Source of the DNA: Bog-473 sp963817735
Lineage (GTDB): Bacteria; Actinomycetota; Acidimicrobiia; Acidimicrobiales; RAAP-2
Assembly: GCA_963817735.1 (NCBI GenBank)
Contig: CAWFPP010000036.1
Location: 1 to 64,000 of the forward strand
Length of the DNA: 64,000 bases
Reading direction: 5' to 3'
Shown here: piece after piece, positions 38,881-47,455 of the stretch
Layout of the letters: each line of letters begins with the position of its first letter
How positions within the stretch are numbered: the first letter of the stretch is position 1
Notes under the pieces: generated by a model
Database searches by the model: none
The model's input: the letters and a program-made list of their open reading frames with translations, nothing else
Told to the model about the DNA's origin: nothing
Program-made: the position numbers and the translations under genes

Positions 38881-38960
38881 GGGGTCGCACGTCCTCGTCT
38901 ACGGTGCCGCGGTCCGTTTCCGCCGGCGCTCCAGCGACGGTAACACGGGTCTGGTTAAAA

Positions 38961-38974
38961 TGCAACGTGTTCCA
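38961..38974. promoter_or_regulatory. KstR-type operator, perfect match
   Basis: TGCAACGTGTTCCA matches the KstR consensus TNNAACNNGTTNNA at every fixed position. It lies 80 bases upstream of the LLM gene and 26-44 bases before the FadD17-like start, so it could control both. Confidence 0.65.
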
Positions 38975-38999
38975 ATAATGGGACTTCCACCCCAGGTCA

Positions 39000-40739
39000 G
39001 TGACGTTTGGAGATGCAGTGACCCCTGCTGAGGCGCAACCGCCCGCCCTCGGTGCCCATCCGGCGCTGCCGGCGGACACCATCACGGGCGCCGTCCTGGC
39101 CCTGGCCGGCGTGGAGAGGCTCGGACTGGTGGCCAAGGACCTCCGGCTCACCCATGCCGAGGTGGTGTCGCGGGCCGCGGCGCGGGCGGCCTGGTTGCAA
39201 GCCATACGCCATGACGGCCCCTTCCACGTGGCCGTCATGCTCGACAACGTCCCCGAGTTCGTCTTCTGGCTCGAGGCGGCGGCGCTGGCCGGCGCCGTGG
39301 TGGTCGGGGCCAACCCGACGCACCGCGGGGACGAGCTGGTGCGGGATCTGGCCCACACCGAGTGCCAATTCCTGATCACGGACACGACGTACCTGCCCTT
39401 GGTGGAGGGCGCCCGCATCGGTGACGCGCTCGGTGAGGTCGGTCGCCACAACGAGCGCGTGCTCGTGCTCGACACCCTGTCCGCCCGGGACACCCTCGAC
39501 CCCTACGGACAGGTAGACCCGGCGGAGGTGGCCGACCGCTCGGTGACCCCCGACACACTCGGGTACCTCCTCTTCACCTCTGGCACCTCCGGCGCACCCA
39601 AGGCCTGCCTGTGCAGCCAGGGTCGGCTGGCCCGCATCGGATCCATCGTGGCGCAGATGTACGCGCTCGAACCGGCGGACGTCTGCTACCTCTCCATGCC
39701 GCTCTTCCACTCCAACGCCCTCATGGCCGGCTGGGGCCCGGCGCTGATGGCAGGCTCCGCCTTCGCGCTCCCCTCCTCGGGCCGGTTCTCTGCATCGGGC
39801 TTCCTGCCCGACGTGCGCGCCGCCGGTGCCACCTACTTCAACTACGTCGGCAAGCCGCTGTCCTTCATTCTGGCCACGCCCGAGCAACCCGACGATGCCG
39901 ACAACCCTCTCGTGCGTGGTTTCGGCAACGAGGGCACGACCGAGGACGTGGCCCGTTTTGCCGAGCGTTTCGGCGTCGCTGTCACCGACTCCTACGGCTC
40001 GACCGAGGGAGGCGCCACGGTGCAGCGCACGCCCGACACGCCCTTGGGCGCGCTCGGCCGGGCACCCGAGGGCACCGTCGTGCTCGACCCCGCGACCGGA
40101 GCCGAGTGCCCGCCCGCCCGCTTCGACGGCCAGGGTCGGCTGCGCAACGCCGAAGAGGCGATCGGCGAAATGGTGTCCAAGGTCGGGGGTGCCGGCTTCG
40201 AGGGCTACTGGCGCAACGAGGAGGCCGAGAGTGCCCGGCTCAAGGAAGGGTGGTACTGGACGGGCGACCTCGCCTACCGCGACGAGGCCGGATTCTTCTA
40301 CTTCGCCGGGCGCGACCACGACTGGCTCCGCGTTGACGGCGAGAACTTCGCCTCTGCGCCGATCGAGCGCATTCTGCAACGGCACCCGGACATCGTGTTG
40401 GCGTCGGTCTACGCCGTGCCCGATCCCGTCGTCGGCGACCAGGTGATGGCGGCTGTGCAGCTGCGCCCCGGTCTCGACGTGCTCGACGCCGCGGGCTTTC
40501 GCGAATTCCTCGCCGCACAGGGCGACCTCGGCACGAAATGGGCGCCGCGCTTCGTGCGCATGAGCGCCGAGCTGCCGGCTACAGCGACCAACAAGGTGCT
40601 CAAGCGGTCGCTCCGGGCCGAGCGCTGGAATTGCGCCGAACCCGTTCTCTGGCAGTCCGACAAAGGTGGCCCCTATCTCCTGCTCACCGAAGCCGAGGCG
40701 GCCGGTATGGAAGAGGCGGTGGGCGACCGAGCACTTTGA
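39000..40739 (+). CDS. fadD17: acyl-CoA synthetase, FadD17-like
   Basis: Intact, 579 residues; GTG at 39000 or 39018. The adenylate-forming signature LGYLLFTSGTSGAPKACLCS (P-loop) is followed by YLSMPLFHSNALMAGWGPAL, FSASGFLPDVRAAGATYFNY, DSYGSTEGGA (motif A5) and WYWTGDLAYRDEAGFFYFAG, then the C-terminal Lys in ATATNKVLKRSL. The VGKPLSFILATPEQPDDADNP segment closely recalls mycobacterial FadD17, which activates sterol side-chain acids. It converts a carboxylate, ATP and CoA to acyl-CoA and AMP. KstR-type site upstream supports the assignment; general long-chain fatty acid use cannot be excluded. Confidence 0.88.
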   Translation: MTFGDAVTPAEAQPPALGAHPALPADTITGAVLALAGVERLGLVAKDLRLTHAEVVSRAAARAAWLQAIRHDGPFHVAVMLDNVPEFVFWLEAAALAGAVVVGANPTHRGDELVRDLAHTECQFLITDTTYLPLVEGARIGDALGEVGRHNERVLVLDTLSARDTLDPYGQVDPAEVADRSVTPDTLGYLLFTSGTSGAPKACLCSQGRLARIGSIVAQMYALEPADVCYLSMPLFHSNALMAGWGPALMAGSAFALPSSGRFSASGFLPDVRAAGATYFNYVGKPLSFILATPEQPDDADNPLVRGFGNEGTTEDVARFAERFGVAVTDSYGSTEGGATVQRTPDTPLGALGRAPEGTVVLDPATGAECPPARFDGQGRLRNAEEAIGEMVSKVGGAGFEGYWRNEEAESARLKEGWYWTGDLAYRDEAGFFYFAGRDHDWLRVDGENFASAPIERILQRHPDIVLASVYAVPDPVVGDQVMAAVQLRPGLDVLDAAGFREFLAAQGDLGTKWAPRFVRMSAELPATATNKVLKRSLRAERWNCAEPVLWQSDKGGPYLLLTEAEAAGMEEAVGDRAL

Positions 40740-40891
40740 GCGAAGGTCCCCGCTGTCGAGAGGAGCACCTCGCTCCAAGGTTCAGCTGCAGAAAGCCCGA
40801 TCGACGCCATGCTCCGGCATCGCACCGGGCGGGTCGTCCGCTGGCGCATCCGGCTCTCTGGCGCCGCCAGTCGATCCGGCAAGTGCGCCGC

Positions 40892-41998
40892 CTACGCGCT
40901 GGACGCGCGACCTCCATTGGGCCTCCTGACGAAACGGAGTGGACGAGTGAGTCGCCAGCTCCACGTCTGTTGGAGGGCTTGATTCTCGGTCGTCGCGGAA
41001 CGGAGCGCGCGATCGGTCTGTTCCAAGCGGCTGGACTCTCGGGCCAGCCGCTCTCGTGCTTCGGCCAGCGTCGTCTGCAGGTTCCGCTCCGTCTCGGCTG
41101 CCCGAAGCTCTCCGTCGGCGAGGCGACTCTCCGCCTCCACCAGCCGACCCTGCGACTCGGCCAGCTGGCCGAGCGTCACGGCCAGCTCGCCCTGCGTTTT
41201 TGCCAGGTCGTCTTGCACGGCCTGCAGTTCGAGTTCGCGCTCGGTGAGGATCACTCTGAGCGCGGTTCGGTCAAGTTCCTCCGCGTCAGACGCGCCGTCA
41301 ATGGGATCCAACGTCTCCGACTCCGCGATCCTCACCTGATCGGGGTCCGCAACGGCTGCGAACGCCGCCATGGCATGGCCGCGCTCGCAATGCTGGCCGA
41401 GCCAGGGCCACAGCGTGTCGACCAGGTACTCGCCATCGTTGACGATGCGCGGGAAATCCAGAAGTATCAGCGGAATGCCTCGGGTGGTGGCCCAGTGAAT
41501 CAAGCGATGAAACCCAACTGCGAGTATCCGAGCTTGATCGACAGGATCGAGTGAGTACACGGCTCCACCCGCGACCGCACCGTGGACGCTGCTGACCGGC
41601 AGAGTGGACCAAGGGTCTTCTTCGACCATCGCGACGCGTTCCTGCAGTATCCGGCTGGTTGACGCCGCCCAGAGGTCACGTATCGGCACCAACAGCACGT
41701 CAATGCCGATGTCAAGGTCGTCGACCCCGTCACAGTAGGTGAAGAACCAGGGATCCTTGACAACGTACGGGGCCTCGTCGTCGAACAGGTTGTGCTCGAG
41801 CCCGGCTCGGGCCAAGAGGTGGACGGGCTGGTCCTTCGAGCCGGTCTCGAGACCGCAATGCTCCAGGAACCGCACCAGGAAGCTCGTACCGGCGCGACCG
41901 GTGCCCGCGATGACCGCGTGGCGCCTGGGGGACGCTTGATCGAGTTGTTCAGTTCGGTGAACCACTGACGACGAATCTAACGAGCTTCGGTGCGGCAA
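40892..41998 (-). CDS. sulfotransferase-like protein with C-terminal coiled coil
   Basis: Intact, 368 residues. The start HAVIAGTGRAGTSFLVRFLE resembles the PAPS phosphosulfate loop of sulfotransferases (or a kinase P-loop); YVVKDPWFFTYCDG and IDVLLVPIRDLWAASTSRIL fit the second, 3'-phosphate site. From about residue 235 a heptad-rich coiled coil follows (LTERELELQAVQDDLAKTQG through SRLEQTDRALRSATTENQ) and a C-terminal TWSWRLTRPLRF, an end seen in many glycosyltransferase or polysaccharide-assembly proteins. A role in surface glycan or glycolipid modification is likely; whether it belongs to the sterol set is unclear. Converges on the FadD17-like gene. Confidence 0.75.
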   Translation of the reverse strand: MPHRSSLDSSSVVHRTEQLDQASPRRHAVIAGTGRAGTSFLVRFLEHCGLETGSKDQPVHLLARAGLEHNLFDDEAPYVVKDPWFFTYCDGVDDLDIGIDVLLVPIRDLWAASTSRILQERVAMVEEDPWSTLPVSSVHGAVAGGAVYSLDPVDQARILAVGFHRLIHWATTRGIPLILLDFPRIVNDGEYLVDTLWPWLGQHCERGHAMAAFAAVADPDQVRIAESETLDPIDGASDAEELDRTALRVILTERELELQAVQDDLAKTQGELAVTLGQLAESQGRLVEAESRLADGELRAAETERNLQTTLAEARERLARESSRLEQTDRALRSATTENQALQQTWSWRLTRPLRFVRRPNGGRASSA

Positions 41999-42081
41999 AT
42001 TCTCTTGTCTCCCTTTGAGTCCTGACGTTTCATCTGATTCCTATGCGACTCCCAGGTTCCGCCCAGCAAAGGCTCCGGGCC

Positions 42082-43269
42082 TCAGCGATCGACACCGAGC
42101 ACCAAGCCGCTGGTCGGCACGCCGGTGCCGGCCGTCACCACCACATGCTCGACGTCGGGCACCTGGTTGACCGAGGTACCGCGCACGAGCCGGGCGCCCT
42201 CGGCGATGCCGTTCATGCCGTGCAGGTAGGCCTCGCCGAGCTGGCCGCCGTGCGTGTTGATGGGCAGCGCGCCGCCGAGTTCCAGCCGACCGTCGCGCAC
42301 GAAGTCCTTGGCCTCGCCCTTGGCACAGAACCCGAGCTCTTCGAGTTGGTAGAGCACGTAGGGCGTGAAGTGGTCGTAGAGGATGGCCGCCTGCATGTCG
42401 TCGGGGCCCAGGCCCGAGGTCTCCCACAGCTGGCGGGCCACCACCGCCATCTCGGGCAGACCGAGGAGGTCGTCGCGGTAGTAGCTCGTCATCATGTCCT
42501 GGCCCGCACCCGAGCCCTGCGCCGCGGCGCGGATGACGACCGGGTCGGTCTGCAGGTCACGAGCACGCTCGAGGGACGTGACGACGAGGGCCTGTCCCCC
42601 GTCGGTCTCCTGGCAGCAGTCGAGGAGGTGGAGCGGCTCGACGATGAAGCGGCTGTCCTGGTGCTCCTCCAGCGTGATCGGCTGCTCGTAGAACCAGGCC
42701 TTCGGGTTGGTCGCCGCGTGCTTGCGGTCGGCCACGGCCACCCGGCCGAGGTCCTCACTCGTGGCGCCGGTCTCGTGCAGGTAGCGCTGCGCCGCCATGG
42801 CCACCCACGAGGCCGGCGTCAGCAGACCAACCGGCAGGTACGAGGCCATGTGCGCGTTCTCGGCTGTCGGCAGCGGCGGGCGTCCCTGGACGCCGGCGCC
42901 GAAGCGGCTGCCCGAGCGCTCGTTGAAGGCGCGGTAGCAGACCACGACGTCTGCCACACCCGAGGAGACCGCCATCGCCGCCTGCTGAATGGTGGCGCAC
43001 GCCGCGCCGCCTCCGTAGTGGATGCGGCTGAAGAAGGTGAGGTCGCCGATGCCGAGGCTGCGCGCGATGTCGATGTCGGGATTCGTATCCGTGCTGAACG
43101 TCACCATCCCCTGCACTTCGGACGGGGCGATGCCGGCGTCGGCCAGCGCGGCGGCCACGGCCTCGACGGCCAGACGGAGCTCCGAGCGGCCCGAGTCCTT
43201 GGAGAACTCTGTGGCCCCGATACCGGCGATGGCGGTCGAGCCCGAGAACGAATGAGAACGGGGGGCCAT
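42082..43269 (-). CDS. ltp2: Ltp2-type thiolase-fold aldolase (lipid-transfer protein family)
   Basis: Intact, 395 residues. Thiolase-like fold without the usual N-terminal catalytic cysteine pattern: GSTAIAGIGATEFSKDSGRS, GGGAACATIQQAAMAVSSGV, ADVVVCYRAFNERSGSRFG, and the C-terminal INTHGGQLGEAYLHGMNGIA with VEHVVVTAGTGVPTSG. In mycobacteria Ltp2 works with the DUF35 domain of ChsH2 to release propionyl-CoA from the hydroxylated C22 sterol side chain. Its ATG overlaps the chsH1 stop by one base, and it ends the five-gene operon. Confidence 0.9.
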   Translation of the reverse strand: MAPRSHSFSGSTAIAGIGATEFSKDSGRSELRLAVEAVAAALADAGIAPSEVQGMVTFSTDTNPDIDIARSLGIGDLTFFSRIHYGGGAACATIQQAAMAVSSGVADVVVCYRAFNERSGSRFGAGVQGRPPLPTAENAHMASYLPVGLLTPASWVAMAAQRYLHETGATSEDLGRVAVADRKHAATNPKAWFYEQPITLEEHQDSRFIVEPLHLLDCCQETDGGQALVVTSLERARDLQTDPVVIRAAAQGSGAGQDMMTSYYRDDLLGLPEMAVVARQLWETSGLGPDDMQAAILYDHFTPYVLYQLEELGFCAKGEAKDFVRDGRLELGGALPINTHGGQLGEAYLHGMNGIAEGARLVRGTSVNQVPDVEHVVVTAGTGVPTSGLVLGVDR

Positions 43270-43853
43270 CAGGCGCCCGCCGCTTTCACTGCGTCCACCG
43301 AGTTCACTGCGTCCACCGAGTTCACTGCGTCCACCGAGTTCACTGCGTCCACCGAGTTCACTGCGTCCACTGAGTCCGCCGCGTCCGCCGAGTCCACGGC
43401 GTCCGCCACCGGGAGCAGCACGGTCACGGTGCCGGTGACGTGGTCGCCCGCCTTGTTGGCGCCACGCAGGGTGACCGTCACGGAGCCGTACCGGCCGTCG
43501 TCGGTCAGCGCACCCTTCTCGCTGACCGACCCGGTGAGCGTCATGGTGTCGTCGGGGTGGTTGGGGGCCCCGAGGCGAATGCTCACGTCGGCCAGGCGGC
43601 TGCGCGGTCCCGACCAGTCGGTCACGTAGCGCCCCACCAGGCCGTTCGTCGTCAGGATGTTCATGAAGATGTCCTTGGAGCCGCGCTCCTTGGCCAGGAC
43701 CGAGTCATGATGCACGTCCTGATAGTCCCGGCTCGCGATGGCACCCGAGACGATCAGCGTGCGCGAGATCGGGAGCACGAGGGTCGGGAGCTCGTCGCCG
43801 ACCGACACCGTGGAGAACAGCGGGCCGGACAGGTCGAGGGGACGCGTGCTCAC
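43269..43853 (-). CDS. chsH1: MaoC-like enoyl-CoA hydratase subunit ChsH1 with hexapeptide tail
   Basis: The GTG start overlaps the chsE1 stop (GTGA). The hotdog hydratase has VSGAIASRDYQDVHHDSVLA (catalytic Asp-His segment), IFMNILTTNGLVGRYVTDW and SRLADVSIRLGAPNHPDDTM. In the mycobacterial system it pairs with ChsH2 to hydrate the steroid enoyl-CoA side chain. The last 40 residues are a SVDAVN repeat encoded by an 18-bp minisatellite; ChsH1 proteins normally end before this point at about 140 residues, giving this one 194. Confidence 0.88.
   Translation of the reverse strand: MSTRPLDLSGPLFSTVSVGDELPTLVLPISRTLIVSGAIASRDYQDVHHDSVLAKERGSKDIFMNILTTNGLVGRYVTDWSGPRSRLADVSIRLGAPNHPDDTMTLTGSVSEKGALTDDGRYGSVTVTLRGANKAGDHVTGTVTVLLPVADAVDSADAADSVDAVNSVDAVNSVDAVNSVDAVNSVDAVKAAGA
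43285..43410 (-). repeat. 18-bp minisatellite, five good and two degenerate units
   Basis: The unit TTCACTGCGTCCACCGAG (plus strand) repeats five times from 43285 to 43374, the fifth with one change, then degrades over two more units to 43410. It keeps the frame and encodes SVDAVN hexapeptides at the C-terminus of chsH1. Confidence 0.95.
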
Positions 43854-45010
43854 GACGACGCCGCCTCCGCCCGGGCCAACGCCTGCGCGGCGATGTCCGC
43901 GCCGAGTTTCGACAACTGTGCGCTCGGTCCGCCCAGCAGCAGCTCGATCTGCTTGCCCCAGAGGAAGTAGCGGTGGATCGGGTACGAGATGTCCGCCCCC
44001 ATGCCGCCGTGCAGGTGCTGGGTGGCGTGGACAGTCCGCTGTCCGCGCTCGGAGGCCTGCCACTTGGCGGACCGCGCCGCGTCAACGGCGTCGCGGCCGG
44101 TGTCGAAGCGCCACGCCGCGTTCTGGAAGGTGACGCGCATGGCCTCGATGTCGATGGCGGCATCGGCGGCCCGCAGCAAGGTGGCCTGGAACGTGCTGAG
44201 CGGCCGGCCGAACTGCTGGCGGCTGTTCAGGTAGGAGGCGGTCTTGGTCAACGCCGCCTCGCACACACCCACCTGCAGCGCGCACAGCCCGATGGTGGCG
44301 GCCACGAGCAGGAGGTCGAGCGCAGTACGCCCGTCCCCGGGGCCGGCCAGGACGTGATCCGGCGCCACGGCCACTCCGGCGACATGGAGGTGCGGATGGA
44401 TCTCGCGGTTGGTCGTGACCGCGCGCTCGAGCGTCACCCCGGGGGCCGCCGGATCGAGCAGGACGAGCAGCACGCCACCATCGTCGGTCCGGGCGGGCAG
44501 CACGATGCGGTCCGCCAGGTGCGCCTGGGGCACCGCCAGCTCGGTGCCATCCAGAATCCAGCCGTCACCCGAAGCGCCTGCACTCGCAGTGGCGCGCACC
44601 GACGGCGTGGACGTCGGGCTGCTCGCACTGCCGTTGAGAGCGGCGGTCAAGATCACGTCGCCGGCCACGACGCCGGGGAGCCAGCGGGCGCGCTGGTCCG
44701 CGGCGCCGAAGCGGGCCAGCGGCAACGCCCCGAGGACGAGCGTGGCCCACAACGGCACGGGGGCAACGTGGTTGCCCTGCGCCTCCAGCAGAAGGCAGAT
44801 CTCCATCAGCCCGTAGCCGGCGCCACCGTCGGCCTCGGGCACCGCGAGCCCGAGCAGGTCGGCGGACGCCAGGGCCCCCCAGAGTTCGCGGTCGATGCGA
44901 TCGGCGCTGAGCTCGATGGCGGCGATCCTCTCGGCGGCCACCAGGCCCGAGAAGATCCCGGTGGCCGCCTCGGAGACGGCCAGCTGCTCGTCGGTCAGCG
45001 TGAAGTCCAT
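43850..45010 (-). CDS. chsE1: acyl-CoA dehydrogenase subunit, ChsE1/FadE28-like
   Basis: Intact, 386 residues, beginning at the ATG immediately after the chsH2 stop. FadE features: FTLTDEQLAVSEAATGIFSG helix, GLAVPEADGGAGYGLMEICL, TKTASYLNSRQQFGRPLSTF, LLRAADAAIDIEAMRVTFQN and HATQHLHGGMGADISYPIHR. The sequence lacks the conserved catalytic glutamate region of classic homotetrameric FadEs, as in the non-catalytic-type subunit of mycobacterial alpha2beta2 steroid dehydrogenases. It is expected to form a heteromer with the ChsE2-like protein encoded two genes upstream. The substrate is likely a 3-oxo-cholenoyl/pregnene-type CoA ester. Confidence 0.85.
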   Translation of the reverse strand: MDFTLTDEQLAVSEAATGIFSGLVAAERIAAIELSADRIDRELWGALASADLLGLAVPEADGGAGYGLMEICLLLEAQGNHVAPVPLWATLVLGALPLARFGAADQRARWLPGVVAGDVILTAALNGSASSPTSTPSVRATASAGASGDGWILDGTELAVPQAHLADRIVLPARTDDGGVLLVLLDPAAPGVTLERAVTTNREIHPHLHVAGVAVAPDHVLAGPGDGRTALDLLLVAATIGLCALQVGVCEAALTKTASYLNSRQQFGRPLSTFQATLLRAADAAIDIEAMRVTFQNAAWRFDTGRDAVDAARSAKWQASERGQRTVHATQHLHGGMGADISYPIHRYFLWGKQIELLLGGPSAQLSKLGADIAAQALARAEAASS

Positions 45011-46138
45011 TCAGCTTGCCTTCCCGGCAGCAGGCACGAACACGGGCAGGGACAGCTCCTCGTCGTAGTCGACGAAGGTGGCCTGCACCGGCATGCCGAT
45101 GTCTATGGCATCGAGAGCGACTCCGTCGAGGTTGGCGACCACCCGCGTGCCCTCTTCGAGTTCGATCAGGCCGATGGGCAACGGGTACTCGAACGCAGCC
45201 ACCTGCGGGTAGTGCACCACCACGAACGAGTAGAGCGTGCCCCGGCCGCTCGACTCCACCGTGTCCCACTCGAGCGACCCGCAGACGGCACAGGCCGGAA
45301 GCGGCGGGTGACGCAAGGTGCCGCACGAAGTGCAGTGCTGAATCAGCAGCTTGTGGGCGCGGGCGCCCTCGAACCAGAAGGCGTTGTCCTGGGTGATTGC
45401 CGGCCGCGGGCGCGGCGGGCGGGCGGCCTGCGCCCCCTGCACCGGCTTCTTCACCGGCGGCAGGTATTTCAAGATGCGGAAGCGCATGGTGGCGACGGGC
45501 TCGCCGGCGGTGTAGAGCGCCTGCACCTCGTCCGACGTCGGCCCCATCGGCACGTCCTCGTCGGGCACCGCCACGTAGTCGAGCCGCGTGGTGATGAAGC
45601 GCCCGGTGCCCAGCCCGGTGCGCTTGGGGTCCGAGACCGCCTCTATCACCGAGCGCACCAGCAAGCGGTCACCCACCACCAGGGGCCGCCCGTACTGCTG
45701 CTCGCAGTTGGTGGCGACCACCGAGGTGAGGCCCTCGTCATCGAGCAGGGCCATCATCTTCTCGTTGGGCGCACTCCCCTGCGAGGCACCCTCGGCGCGG
45801 GCCTCCTCGGTGAGCAGCGACAGGCGCAGGCCCCGCATGATCCAGGCCTGCAGCATGGTGGGCGGCGCGATCAGCTCGTCGTAGCCCGCGGCGCGCGCCG
45901 CGTCGTCGGACACGTACACCGGGTTGTGGTCGCCCATCGCTTCGACCCAGTGCCGGATCATCGGCACGTTGACGGCGTCGGGCGCCAGGCTGGGCGCGCC
46001 AGCGGGTTGCCCGACCAGCAGGGCCAGTGCGGCGCTGTGGTCGGGGAACGCCTCCAGCTCTTCGAAGCGCTCCGACGACGCAGCCGCAGCCGCAGCCGCC
46101 GACGACGCAGACGCCGACGCAGCCGCAGACGCGCTCAC
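45011..46138 (-). CDS. chsH2: two-domain hydratase/DUF35 protein ChsH2
   Basis: Intact, 375 residues; GTG start overlapping the chsE2 stop. An Ala/Ser-rich start of about 20 residues is followed by a MaoC-type hotdog (NVPMIRHWVEAMGDHNPVYV, ELIAPPTMLQAWIMRGL). The C-terminal DUF35 domain has a zinc ribbon (HCTSCGTLRHPPLPACAVCG) and OB strands (SSGRGTLYSFVVVHYPQV). In the mycobacterial igr system the hotdog forms the hydratase with ChsH1 and DUF35 activates the Ltp2 aldolase. All three partners are here. Confidence 0.93.
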   Translation of the reverse strand: MSASAAASASASSAAAAAAASSERFEELEAFPDHSAALALLVGQPAGAPSLAPDAVNVPMIRHWVEAMGDHNPVYVSDDAARAAGYDELIAPPTMLQAWIMRGLRLSLLTEEARAEGASQGSAPNEKMMALLDDEGLTSVVATNCEQQYGRPLVVGDRLLVRSVIEAVSDPKRTGLGTGRFITTRLDYVAVPDEDVPMGPTSDEVQALYTAGEPVATMRFRILKYLPPVKKPVQGAQAARPPRPRPAITQDNAFWFEGARAHKLLIQHCTSCGTLRHPPLPACAVCGSLEWDTVESSGRGTLYSFVVVHYPQVAAFEYPLPIGLIELEEGTRVVANLDGVALDAIDIGMPVQATFVDYDEELSLPVFVPAAGKAS

Positions 46139-47313
46139 CGCGCCCCCCGCGTCATGCCCAGCCCGGCCGTGGCCACGATCTCGCGCTGCACCTCGTTCAC
46201 CCCGCCCCCGAACGTGTTGATCTGCGCCTGACGGCCGGTGGCCTCCACCCGGCCGCGCAGCACCGCGCCCGGCGAGCCCGGCACCAGGTAGCCGGCGGCG
46301 CCCAGCACGCCCAGCAGCAGGCGGGTGACCTCAATGATCCGCTCGGTCCCGAACACCTTGATCGACGACGACTCGGCGCCGGTCAGCTCCCCGTCGGCCA
46401 CGTGGACGGCCATGCGCCAATTGAGGAGCCACATGGCCTCGAGCTCGGCGTGGCACTTGGCCAGGTCCATCTGCACCCAACCCTGCTGAATGAGCGTCGT
46501 GCCCTCGTCGGCCGGCTGCGCCGCCGCCCAGTCCACGATGTCCCGGTACAGCGAAATGGCGAGCCCGCTCCACGCGGCCAGCCCCACCCGCTCGTGGTTG
46601 AGCTGGGTGGTGATCATGCGCCAGCCCTCGTTCTCGTCGCCCACGCGGTTGGCCACGGGCACGTGCACGTTGTCGTAGAAGGTCTGCGTCGTGGTCAGTC
46701 CGCCGACGGTGTGGATGATCGACCACTCGAAGCCCGGCGAGGTGGTGGGCACGCACAGAATGGAGATGCCTTTGTGCTTGGGCACCTCGGGATCGGTGCG
46801 GCAGGCCAGCCAGATGTAGTCGGCCTGGTCGGCCCCGCTGGTGAAGATCTTGGCGCCGTTGATGACGTACTCCTCGCCGTCGCGCACGGCGCGCGTGCGC
46901 AACGACGCCAGGTCGGTGCCTGCCTCGGGCTCGGTGTAGCCGATGGCGAAGTTGAGCTCGCCGGCGAGGATCTTCGGCAAGAAGAACGACTTCTGCTCCT
47001 CGGTGCCGAAGCGCATGATGGTCGGCCCGACGGTGTTGATGGTGACGAAGGGGAACGGCGCGCCGGCGCGGCGCGTCTCGTCGAAGAAGATGAACTGGTC
47101 CGTGGCGGGGCGGCCCTGCCCGCCGAACTCCTTCGGCCACCCGATGCCGAGCCAGCCGTCCTTGCCGATCTGACGCACGACCTGGCTCCAGGCCTCGCCG
47201 CCCTCACCGCCCTCGGCCAGGCCGGCGCGGACGTCGTCGCTCAGCAGCTCGGCGTAGTACTGCCGCAACTCCGCACGCAGGTGCTGCTGTTCGGGGCTCT
47301 CTTCGAGGAACAT
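46135..47313 (-). CDS. chsE2: acyl-CoA dehydrogenase subunit, ChsE2/FadE29-like
   Basis: Intact, 392 residues from the ATG before FLEESPEQQHLRAELRQYY (more upstream codons lack resemblance). FAD-site sequences are FAIGYTEPEAGTDLASLRTR, YVINGAKIFTSGADQADYIW and LACRTDPEVPKHKGIS, closely following mycobacterial FadE29. QLNHERVGLAAWSG and NTFGGGVNEVQREIVATAGL are also conserved. It is the first gene of the operon chsE2-chsH2-chsE1-chsH1-ltp2, with a KstR-type site about 60 bases upstream. Expected to desaturate the shortened sterol side chain with ChsE1. Confidence 0.9.
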   Translation of the reverse strand: MFLEESPEQQHLRAELRQYYAELLSDDVRAGLAEGGEGGEAWSQVVRQIGKDGWLGIGWPKEFGGQGRPATDQFIFFDETRRAGAPFPFVTINTVGPTIMRFGTEEQKSFFLPKILAGELNFAIGYTEPEAGTDLASLRTRAVRDGEEYVINGAKIFTSGADQADYIWLACRTDPEVPKHKGISILCVPTTSPGFEWSIIHTVGGLTTTQTFYDNVHVPVANRVGDENEGWRMITTQLNHERVGLAAWSGLAISLYRDIVDWAAAQPADEGTTLIQQGWVQMDLAKCHAELEAMWLLNWRMAVHVADGELTGAESSSIKVFGTERIIEVTRLLLGVLGAAGYLVPGSPGAVLRGRVEATGRQAQINTFGGGVNEVQREIVATAGLGMTRGAR

Positions 47314-47375
47314 CGTGGGGCAGCCTCGCGTGCACTCAGCGGTCCCTGCCAGGTCAAGGCCGCGCTCGGCAAAAC

Positions 47376-47389
47376 TGTAACACGTTCTC
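47376..47389. promoter_or_regulatory. KstR-type operator, one mismatch
   Basis: TGTAACACGTTCTC matches TNNAACNNGTTNNA except for the last fixed A. It lies between the chsE2 start and the end of the VOC gene, correctly placed for the igr-type operon. Confidence 0.6.
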
Positions 47390-47455
47390 GTTTCGGGATC
47401 CCCGGGGCAGCCGGCCGCCCCGGCCTGGTCCACGTCGTTCCGGCGGCCGGACCGA

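Noticed and set aside
42043..43629. A 528-residue plus-strand frame with a TEFTAS repeat
   Set aside because: It is antisense to ltp2 and chsH1; the repeat is the reverse reading of the 18-bp minisatellite.
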